Positions 50,801 to 60,000 of a DNA stretch of 60,000 bases are shown in pieces. The notes beneath the pieces are model-generated. The model was not told where the DNA came from. It was given only the letters and a program-made list of their open reading frames with translations, and did not search any database. The stretch's first letter is position 1, and each line of letters opens with the position of its first letter. The DNA is from Membranipora membranacea (lineage: Eukaryota; Bryozoa; Gymnolaemata; Cheilostomatida; Membraniporidae), in NCBI GenBank assembly GCA_914767715.1, contig OU612073.1:10976001-11036000 (forward strand), written 5' to 3'. A program made the position numbers and the translations under genes.

Positions 50801-53800
50801 CATCGATCGATCAACCGCTGAATGGCGTTCTTCAACAGGCTAATCACTTGCGAAAAATGCTACTTACAATGCATAACCCTTTATTAAAATGAAAACACTA
50901 TGTAAGCAACACATGGCCAATATAAAATAACACAGGTCATCAGCATGTTATTACCCAGGCATGCAATCCTCAACAGCTACAGTTATTTCCATACAAACAT
51001 TCATACCGATGCATCAAAATACTGACAGATGATGCGTAATTACCATACTTGAGGAATGCGGTGTTTTCAGCTTGTTTTGGGTGCATGAATAGGATTGCAA
51101 CCTCCGAAGAAGTAGGTGAAAATATATACACATCGAATCAGTCCGGAACAAAAGGAATACCTTACACCATAGAACGGAAACAAAGCCACTACATGTGGGC
51201 ACTTGTTGCATCACAGTGCAGCCCATTAGGCATAAGTTATTTTATATCTATTGTCATAATAGGGTATTGACGTAATTGCCTGATAGGTAGACCAAAAACA
51301 ACATCAACAAACAAGACTTTTATCTAGATACTCAAACTAGCAATTCTGGCCAGTCATGGCCACTTCAATTTAATTGAATGTTGAATGTTGAGATTGGCCC
51401 TTTAATTTGGAAACGACTTCCTATTCCTCATAGAGCCTAAGTGACCACATAAATTATCAATAAATAACGCTAACAAAGGACTTGTTAACTACCTTCTCCG
51501 CAATGCAACATGATCCTGGAATTTCCAAAGAGATCAGACTATTGCATTATGGTATACTACTGAACATGCCCTATTGGCTATGTATTTTAAAATATACAGG
51601 CCACCATGCAGATGGGAGAATTACTCTCTACGCTCTATCGCTGAACTATCACGATATTGTGTACGTGATTATTGTTTGCAGGGTTTTTGCGAAGAGGATA
51701 TTGTGTTTGGTAAAGGCGTGCACAAGATGTTCCTTCCTCTCCAGTTACAAGCATTCAACGTGTTATCACAGTCTAATCGCCTTCCACAGCTATTTCCGAA
51801 CATACAGGCAAAGTTACTAATGCTATTTATTTTGAGAATCTGCCAAAGTTTTGTGTGTTGATTTGACGACAAAAAATAATTATTTGATCACTATCAGATT
51901 TTCACAGAAACACTTAGCATACTTGGGTAAATAACTGTAGTGCCGGAGCAACATCCTTTCTTTCCTCCCTCTACATCCTGCCAACTCATCCTTATTAACA
52001 AATTCAGTGAATCCACATTCTTCAATGACATGATGCTAATGGCAATTAAATATTTAAATGATCCGATTCCCTCAATGAATGGATAATTAATCTTCCAAGA
52101 AATAGCTGTTTATAAGATAACAATAGACATTACTAGTGATTGAAATGATAGAAAGGCCTGCACTTTCCCCCTTTTGCATAATATAAGATATATGTTGTGG
52201 TTATAAACTTATGAGATATTAGAAGGGACACCAATCAAAGATTTAGTACATAGTTACCAATTTTGCCCGGGAGTTGCCTTCTTACTGCCAAAAGTGACTG
52301 ATAAGAGGAGATTATTCCTCATTAGCATTAAGAATTTGTGGAAAGTGAACCAGGGAGGGTGGGAGGGAGGGAGTTTATGTACATTGCTTTGGAGATAATG
52401 GTCAGATGAACTCCCATACAGTATTTCAGCTTTTAGTCCAGAAGTATATATTTTCGGTGTGTACATGTACACACCGTGAATATATACTTCTGGTCTGAAA
52501 GCTGACATACTGCGCTATGTATTATATATTATAATGTATGTCTCCAGCGCAATTTCTGCAGTAGTAGACTGGGCTGTATTTTCACTTAGCAATATATTGA
52601 TTTCTCTTATTCATAATTATCTGAGTACAAATTGCATTCTCAAGACCTAGTCTGATATTGAACTCCCCGAAACCTGATGAGTAGAGATGAGAGATGAGCA
52701 ATGCATGCTGGGATATCGCCTACACAGTAGGATGGTTTCATAACAAGTTCATAATAATGTCAGACTTGATATTTAGCCACTAATTAGTAAATGAGCATGG
52801 AATGTAAACATGGCTGCCAACGAATCCACACAGCTGCAGAAATATCAGATATAACGATTATTTTATGCCCATTCAAGAAACAAGATTAGCCCATTCATCA
52901 TATTTTAAGAGGGAAGTTTATTTCTCACTGAAATACGAGTTAATAATATACAAGCCAAAATGGTATAAGTTATCATTTAGAGTCTATGGTATGAGTAGCA
53001 TGTATTTTTTAGCTGGAATGCCTAAACAATGGGGATTATTGAGATGACCTATAATTGATTGACTGGTCAATGGTGTGAGCGGGTATTTCAGTACATATTT
53101 CTCACTTGGAGCCATTTTGCAACATGCGTGGGCCACGCTAAGTGCTGGTATTTCTATCGAACTGAAATGCCTTGTAATTTTTTTACCTAATACAGTTTCT
53201 AAACTTTACAATGATGGGCTATTAGCGCCATTCTATCGACTATAAGTTATGGAACCTTTGGGATGGGAACCCAAGAATGACAGCGTCATATTGCTCTATT
53301 TTCAGCTCATGGTGACATAAAATTCATCAAGGATATGAAACATTTCTCGGGAGGATAGTCTTGGAAGACATCCTGACAGTGATTTTAAACTGAAACGGTA
53401 AATTTATGATTTCACTGAAATTGATCATGGCAAACACACTCATTACCGGTTAGACTAGAGTAAATTAAAGAACACCCCAGGGACGATAAAGTACTGAATC
53501 AGCCTAGCCAGTAATTAGCTAAGAATCGCACAGACGGAAACGAATAATTGCAGCTGGCAGCATTTCTACTCATTCTTATATTCACAGAGCAAAGTAATAA
53601 ATCAACCCAGAACCTTAACCCCAAAGCGATATATAGATATAGGCTTCACACATTGTTATATCCACAGAGCAAAACCATAAACCAGCCCAGAATTGGTATC
53701 TAGATAGACAGAACAGATATGAAAGTGAGATGAGGGCAAGATAAAATTAAAACAAATCAGACCTGGAGGAATGAAAGTTGAATGATCGAGCTGTCAGGTG

Positions 53801-56800
53801 CCAGGGATGAACATCCCCTCTACTGGAGGTTATGACTCGAGCGTTCCAAGGTAAAAGGCCATTATCATTTGAGTAAGCATCAGAAACTCTCTTTCTAATG
53901 TTTATCTGTAACTTAGAGGTCTTGATGTCTCTACAGAGGCAGACAAAGCCTGCTGATAGGCTATCGGTAAACAACCAGGAACTTGGCTGTCGATGAGAGG
54001 TGAGTAACATCGTAGTATACATCATTAGATTAGATCAAAGCATAGTTAACCCAGTCATAACCTTAAGAAACACCTATAAAGCGCTGTGAACGACTCCATT
54101 GACCTGAAACCCCAGCGTGGATATTGTGGATATCGGACACCATCAGAGCAAGCTACACAATACGCGGACACATACCTGCTCATGTTTGTGTTGGGTAACA
54201 TCTCGGCCGTTGATGTAGAGAACTTGATCACCTTCGTTCAGACGAGGTATACAGGTATCAGCCGGCATACCTATGGCTACTCGGCTCACGATTATAGGCA
54301 TACCTTGGTCTATGCCACCCTTCACGTTGAAACCAAACCTGCCAATAGAATGGGGATTAAAGAGGTAGGAATCGAAGGGGGTGCACGGGGATTAATCATG
54401 TGAAGTGACAGGCAAGACCATTGGCTGATCAATGTAATTAGAGGCGGAGAATGGCCTTGGTCTCCGCCTCTAACAGCCAGTCCACGTTGCATTCTCAAGT
54501 GGTCAAGTGTGTTATGTAAGAAATTGTGATTCGCAGACACCCATAAATAAAGTTGAATAGAAGCTATGATATAGCTATTGTTGTGTTGGCTCATCACACT
54601 TGGGATTATAGGGTTTAATTACAACGGTCAATTTCGATCTTGACAACGGTATCTAGGCAACCTCTAAAACCATAAATCATAACGTCAAAATTGACCAATA
54701 AGAGCTCGTATATTTTGAAGCGGATGATTTGAAATCATCGGAACTGGGCAATTTCGTATGACATCAGTCATATTTTCACCACTTTCCAATGCCATTATTG
54801 GAATGAAAATTTATTCGGCATGTGTATCACACAATTCCGCATCAGCTTGTCTGATTCCCATTAAAAATAATTCACTGCTTCTCCTCTTAATTCCGAAAAA
54901 GCAGGAGGAATTTGAATGCTGCTAACCCCATTTGAATTTGATATGGCTGGGTGATCGCTTTACATTGACTGGCCCTTATATACCGGTCGAGGCACTTTAA
55001 TCAATTAAACCATCAAGGTAATAGGAGAAAAATAACTTACACCTGTTCGACACCCTGTTTAAATAGGCTTTGATGTGTGCTTATGACGGCATCACCGCCA
55101 AAAGTATGAGGTTGAGTTATGCCACATAATTCGTTTTTTTGATCCTCACATTTCAGCAAGATTGCCCCATAGGTTGTTGTTATAGGGGAGTTCATGAGAT
55201 TGGACGGGCAATATACCCACCAAAGCTGTTTTGACTACAGGGGGTAGTGCCGACTAAGCTTATCAAATCACCAAAATAAAGTTTTGAATAGGGAGTGGTT
55301 ATGGGAAAATCTTGTTATTGCCTCCCCCCCCCCCCACCACTACCATCAATCAGCTTAGGCCTCATATAGGGAGTATTTTCTGTCACAATCTCACACCAAT
55401 CTTGCTTTTCAGCAAAGCAGATATGAACAATCCTACTTATTTTAGAGCATGTAGACAGGCCTAAAGCCAATACACAATGGTCATCATCATAATTATAATA
55501 TCCCATAACCCACCATCCGTAGAGTATATCATAGCATAATAATATCACAATTTCGAAGATTTCAATCTAAACGATAACAACACAGTACACCAAGATAATA
55601 TGATGGTCAAGATCATCATGGCTCGGACAAAAATGTGAACATGATTCTAGCATATCCTAGTCTATTTCTTATGTAGACATTTAGATGACACAGCCCTGTA
55701 TTCCTACAAAACACTCTAGGCCAGGGCAGTGTCCCTTCCCTCTGACCCCGTAGAGCTTAATCATTCATTGCAGTCCGTACCTTCCCTGCTCGTCAGGTTT
55801 CATATGTATCGTGACTAGTGAGTGATTATCTAAGAAACCATTCTCATTAGGTATGTCTGTATACTCCACAGCGGTACTGTTCTGTTGAGGTATGGGCTTG
55901 GCTGGCTTATACACACCAGAGCTAAAATAGACGCACACAATATAGAAGGATTTTCTTGTCATAACATGAAATATTTGTATCTAATTTTCTTGGCAAACAC
56001 ACTCAGCCATTGTTGCATAGACCCTCCGTGAACCAGGTCTCCTAGGAAGACAAGGAAGTTCCGAAAAATGTGAAAAAGCTGAGTCCATTTTTGGAAGATA
56101 TTTAGGGCGTAATTCTAAGTGCGGTGTAGATGTTTTAATTGTCACAGATCAAGAAGTTGTGAAACAGAGGCTTATCAGAGTAGGATGGGTTGGTCGAGAT
56201 CGATAGATGACGACACACCTGGTCCACAGGGAAAAATATGAGGGTGTGGGAAAAATTTACGAGGTTGAGAGCGTTTGGATAAACATGCTATTGTGAACTG
56301 TGGATGTTCTTTGGAGTAATAACGAGACAAAGGGATTTGCAAGTACAGAAACCCACAGGGGATATGACCCAATCTGCAGAATCCGTATAAAATACTTCCC
56401 TAAGTCCTGCATCGCTAATGATAACCGCCAGGGTATTAGGGATTTTCAAGCTCGATTCCTGGTTTTTAGCATTTCGTAAGTGCAAGCTGTTTTGGTCTTG
56501 GGTGGTAGTGGCGCAGAGCATCATCTAGTGATGGTGGATGCCACTTACCCCGAACCTTAACCACTAAAGAGCCCCAGCTAGAGCTTTAGATGAGAAATTG
56601 TGTAGACAATTATGACACCTTACATCTTTTGCTCAAAAGGCTTCTGGAGCTGTCATAATGTATTTGGGAACCAGCCAAGATTGTTGAAATGAAGGTTACT
56701 CAGTAAAACTGTTATCTACATTGTTTATCAACATCAGAGGCATTAGTGTCCAAATACAGGGATAATCTGATTAGGAATAATTTGCTGCTCTGCACTGCTC

Positions 56801-58382
56801 GATTCAGGGATTTTAATCCAGATGATGATGTTTATCAATCTGAGAGCAAGATGCAAAAAAATTAGATACAGAGGGGATAGTTAAGCATATTGAAAGAGGA
56901 TGTAATAACATAGCCTGAAAACTAGATATTGCACCAAAATCCTGAACTACCAGTTTATGAATGAAACGGCATTGAATCCATTGCCAATAGCAAAAAAAAA
57001 TATTGTCCTAATATAAATTGTGGATTTGATAAAGTGCCGCTTTTAGCTATACAAGGTTGAACGGTCCGTTTTCAGGTAATGAGATTTTTTCTGAGGGTTT
57101 TTAACCAATCCGAAATCGATATCATGGCTGCTTCAGCTGCTACACTTAGCCTAGGCTGCTCCCAGTTCAACCAAATTGGATTTACATGAGTTTTTGATAT
57201 ATTTAAGTTATTAGAAAACAAATTTGAAGATACATACCTGCCGTTACTGACAATAGGAGCACCATTAGATCCACCGTTCACAACCATAGCCATACTCCTA
57301 GGTAGAGAGGCCGATGATAGAGGCTGTTTCTGAACTTCAGCCATGGCCTTACCCCGGCCCAAAGAGTCCATGTTACTGTGAGACCTGGGCATAGGCTGAG
57401 GTCCGGAAGGTGGATTGTCCATCTTAGCAGTAGAATGTGATCGATTGAGACTAGAGTTGTTGTGGGGTGTGATAACTACCGGCGTGTGATTCACATGGTT
57501 CCGTGGTAAACTAGCGTTATTAGGATCTGATCTGGGAGTGTATGTCCTAGGAGTGTATGATCCCTCTATTGTCGAGCGCGGCAGGCTGTTAGATGGTAAT
57601 GCAGAGGAGGAAGTCGGGGTCGCAGATAAGTCTCTGTTACTATGATGATTGGTTAGGTTTGTCATCGCGCCTTGTATGGGGATTTGTTCTCGGGACGCGA
57701 GACTGTCTCGCTTTACGGAGAAACTCCCACGCTGACTTCCACTGTTATTGAGAAATCCCCCATCATCGTGCTCGGGCTGACGACCCCCATTAGGTACATG
57801 GAATGAGTTGGTCCACGGGCTACTTCTATCACTTGTCAGAGAGGCCCGAGATCTGAAAATGAAAAAAATCATCAAATTTATGCTCTGTGAAAATAACCAA
57901 AGCTGAATTTGCCTTCAATTTTAACTTGTGCTACATCGGTACTCCCGACAAAAGATCTGTGATCTTCAGGGATGAAATCATACTGGTAAACATAAAATCC
58001 ACACTTCTCAAAAGCACAGGTCAAGACCTACTCTGAAAACAATAACACCAGTGGTGAACATAAAAAAAGACAAAAGCATTAGGTGATAAGGGCACAGACA
58101 ATGATTGTCGATAAGGCGACACCACAGTGAAGGACAGATAAACCAACCATCTCAATGATTTTACCTCAAGTTGTCAAGGTACTTCTCCACCCTAGCCTTA
58201 TAAACAGGCTGATTGTTGCCATCGTAAACTAAATCCACGTAGCACACTTCCGTATAACCGGGTTTTTGAGTCTGTTGCAAAGTTCTGACTGGTACAACGC
58301 CATTATTAGTTGAACCATTCCGAAGATTTTTTATCCTAGACTTGTAAAATCCAAGAGTGTTCGAAGACGTTTGATATTCCAT
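41891..58382 (-). CDS. PTPN3/PTPN4: PDZ and tyrosine phosphatase protein, PTPN3/PTPN4 type, without visible FERM domain
   Basis: A cytosolic protein tyrosine phosphatase. Exons in transcript order: 58165-58382, 57238-57852, 55781-55921, 54176-54338, 48830-48899, 47353-47544, 44553-44788, 44110-44246, 42872-43004, 41891-42151; all phases agree, 721 aa. Residues 1 to about 300 are a low-complexity Ser/Asn/Pro linker with [20 protein letters not shown]. The PDZ domain (about 308-402) has [26 protein letters not shown] and [11 protein letters not shown]. The PTP domain (about 440-715) has [10 protein letters not shown], the WPD loop (Asp616), the signature [10 protein letters not shown] (Cys648, Arg654) and [14 protein letters not shown]. 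All catalytic residues are present. The region from [11 protein letters not shown] on is very close to vertebrate PTPN4. Human PTPN4 has 926 aa with an N-terminal FERM domain; none is seen here. The ATG at 58382 is preceded by an in-frame TAG 12 nt upstream, but TATAG could also be a splice acceptor, so more 5' exons cannot be excluded. Confidence 0.93.
42740..42780. repeat. Relic of the foldback family in the phosphatase last intron
   Basis: GGGGTTGCTGGTGGTGGCAT followed by TCCATTATCAGCCACAACC matches one arm of the element at 4120-4232. A further half-arm, GTGGTTGATAATGGAATGCA, is found near 45260 in another intron of the gene. Confidence 0.5.
45838..46045. repeat. Imperfect tandem duplication in a phosphatase intron
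   Basis: Two copies of about 110 bp share CATGGTCAACT, CAAAGC, GTTAAGGTTA/GCCAAGGTTAC and GTGATCA in the same order. They lie in the intron between exons 44553-44788 and 47353-47544. No coding content. Confidence 0.55.
52426..52505. repeat. 80-bp near-perfect palindrome in the 5.3-kb phosphatase intron
   Basis: The centre is a perfect 22-bp palindrome, 52455-52476 (CGGTGTGTAC/ATGTACACACCG around TACATGTA). The arms extend outward through AGAAGTATATAT and TCAGCTTT to 40 bp each, with only a few mismatches and no spacer. It can form a hairpin or cruciform. It lies between exons 48830-48899 and 54176-54338. Confidence 0.85.
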
Positions 58383-58853
58383 AAGTACTTTCTATAGACT
58401 GACGGAGATTCCTAGCCCTGGTGAAACCAACCGCACAATAACAAACGAGATCTGTCGTCAAGCCTATCAATTTGACTGATGGTTCTGGCAACTGACTCGA
58501 ATCGCCAACTCATAAATAAAATTTGACAGCTTTGGATTTCCTTAATCACTAGAAGCTACAGCTACCGAGATTAATTTCCTGTAAAGAATAGCAAGACTGA
58601 CGTTTAATTCCCTTTAGCCATAAACTAATTAGCCTGTTCAATTATGCACAACATAATGCATGAACATCAAGTTTATGCTGCCTGTGGAATATATCCACGT
58701 AGAGACCCCATACAATCGGCATATCAAAGCAGCAGGAATTCTATTTTATGCTAATATGGGTTAGGATCTGAGAGAATTCCAGGTGCAGACAACCCCAAAC
58801 TGTCTTGCATAGCCATCGCTGGAAAAAAGACACTGGCAAATCACAACACTGCT
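58383..58853. other. Possible bidirectional promoter region
   Basis: A 471-bp gap between the phosphatase start codon (minus) and a candidate plus-strand start at 58854. I see no clear TATA box or other motif. The function is inferred from the head-to-head arrangement only. Confidence 0.3.
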
Positions 58854-59879
58854 ATGAGCCTAGCGATGTTAGAACGCAAACACAACAAAGTATGTATGGG
58901 TCCCTTCACTATCTTCAATAAGCATAACACTGAATACACAACCATGGATCTTTTTAGGATAAAACCGGATATGTACATAAGAAATCTTAGCAAATCACAG
59001 TTGCAACAGGAAGCATTATCCGAGAAGACGTATATCCCCCCCCCCCCCCACCACAGAGGGCTTACCATTACAACATGTTGAAACTGTGGCGGTTCACTAA
59101 AATCTGCTGTGATAGAGAGGGGGGTCATGCTTATCACAAAAATCTTCATTACCGACAGTTCTACTTTGAACGCAAAATCATGAGAGTGACAACAAGGCAA
59201 CTCTGCCTGCCTTTGCAGTGAAAGGACAACTACACATTCGCTTCTTTGGCTTGAGCATAGCTATGGCACATCTCTGACTGGGCTATCCCTAGACTATTTA
59301 GCCGCCCACATCATGCAACATTGCTGATCCTCAATGACAATGGCTTTATGATTATGATTGAGAAGTTAAAGCTCCTTGAAGAAGTCATCAATCCCATAAG
59401 CAAAGGCTACTTGATAAGCCATTATTTTGGCACTTAGATAGCCAAAGATGAGCAGACAATAGGGAGATTAAGCCACATCTTTGTACCGAATCACACCAAG
59501 ACACTAAAACTGACGCACCCCATCTATGCTTTTATTAGGCTACTATGATATGAGCAATGAAGATGGAAGTGAAGATAAGACAGTCATTTCCTCTGTTATG
59601 ACCTGATTCTGTCTGGAAGTGACACATATTATTATAACATTGCCCCTGATAGCTACCTAGTTCCCAATATGAAGACCATGTGGTGCGCAAACAAGACAAT
59701 CTGCAGTCAAAGTAGGCTACTCTTGGGCGCATTTTACCGTCCAAGGGTTGACAAAGAGACACACTTTGGATTTAATTTTGTCCTTATTCTAGGCCCCAGA
59801 TGCAGAATTGGTACATTATCATAGAGCCAGTCTCCGTGATAAAGAACTAAGTCCCAAGCTGCTCCGTTTCGCATACCAA
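58854..59879 (+). CDS. Candidate 5' end of an unidentified plus-strand gene (two exons, partial)
   Basis: Exon A at 58854-58889 is 36 nt from ATG to a good donor (CAAA|GTATGT) and reads MSLAMLERKHNK. Exon B at 59793-59879 is 87 nt, with a strong polypyrimidine tract and AG (TTATTCTAG) and donor ACCAA|GTGAGG. It reads APDAELVHYHRASLRDK, then ELSPKLLRFAYQ. Both are phase 0, so they join without a frame change to 41 residues, and the gene would continue right of the window. I do not recognise the protein. Exon B is the better supported; exon A is a guess from phase and splice site. The intervening 0.9 kb has no other exon that I trust. It would lie head to head with the phosphatase gene. Confidence 0.4.
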
Positions 59880-60000
59880 GTGAGGACTTCGGTTTTATGC
59901 CTTGTATATCTGCAATAATAAGTGTATCTCAAACCTCAAAACTGAGGATTAATTAAAGCTGTGTGTGTGAATTTTAACAATCAATAATTTAACCTGTGTG

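Noticed and set aside
59560-59780. Plus-strand segment with LLLGAFYRP, recalling a LINE endonuclease
   Set aside because: Only one weak motif, with stops on both sides; not enough to call an element.

Overview
This window is intron-rich, AT-rich nuclear DNA from an animal. Every confident gene is split by GT-AG introns of about 100 bp to 5 kb. The proteins are metazoan types: a PDZ plus tyrosine phosphatase protein, a cationic amino acid transporter, an M14A pancreatic-type carboxypeptidase, ATE1 and LACTB2. tRNA-derived SINEs, LINE fragments and short DNA transposons fill the introns. I infer an invertebrate but cannot name the lineage from the sequence. All gene models below were built by eye by matching reading frame, intron phase and splice sites; no transcript data were available.

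Layout. Positions 1-5365 (minus strand) hold a head-to-tail tandem pair of LACTB2 metallo-beta-lactamase-fold genes. One is complete (1725-5365, 7 exons, 296 aa). The other shows only its first two exons before running off the left edge. Positions 7001-18389 (plus) hold ATE1 arginyltransferase, with two alternative 100-nt first exons, a degenerate LINE, a 364-bp transposon and a 1,259-bp inverted-repeat element in its introns. Positions 19629-20846 (plus) hold a small secreted six-cysteine protein I do not recognise. Positions 22498-28600 (plus) hold a secreted M14A procarboxypeptidase with all catalytic residues. Positions 29776-39245 (minus) hold a 12-exon CAT-type (SLC7A) amino acid transporter. 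Positions 41891-58382 (minus) hold a PTPN3/PTPN4-type phosphatase with PDZ and PTP domains but no visible FERM domain. At the right edge a possible plus-strand gene begins at 58854, head to head with the phosphatase.

The genes share no pathway; this is an ordinary eukaryotic neighbourhood, not an operon. The most interesting observations are: duplicated ATE1 first exons that each carry a complete CGYC motif; an ATE1 splice acceptor lying inside a tandem intronic repeat that also carries decoy acceptors and is split by a transposon; two 364-bp mobile elements of identical length with perfect 9-bp target duplications; the apparent loss of the FERM domain in the phosphatase; the orphan secreted protein; and several foldback or palindromic elements, including one small family present in several introns.
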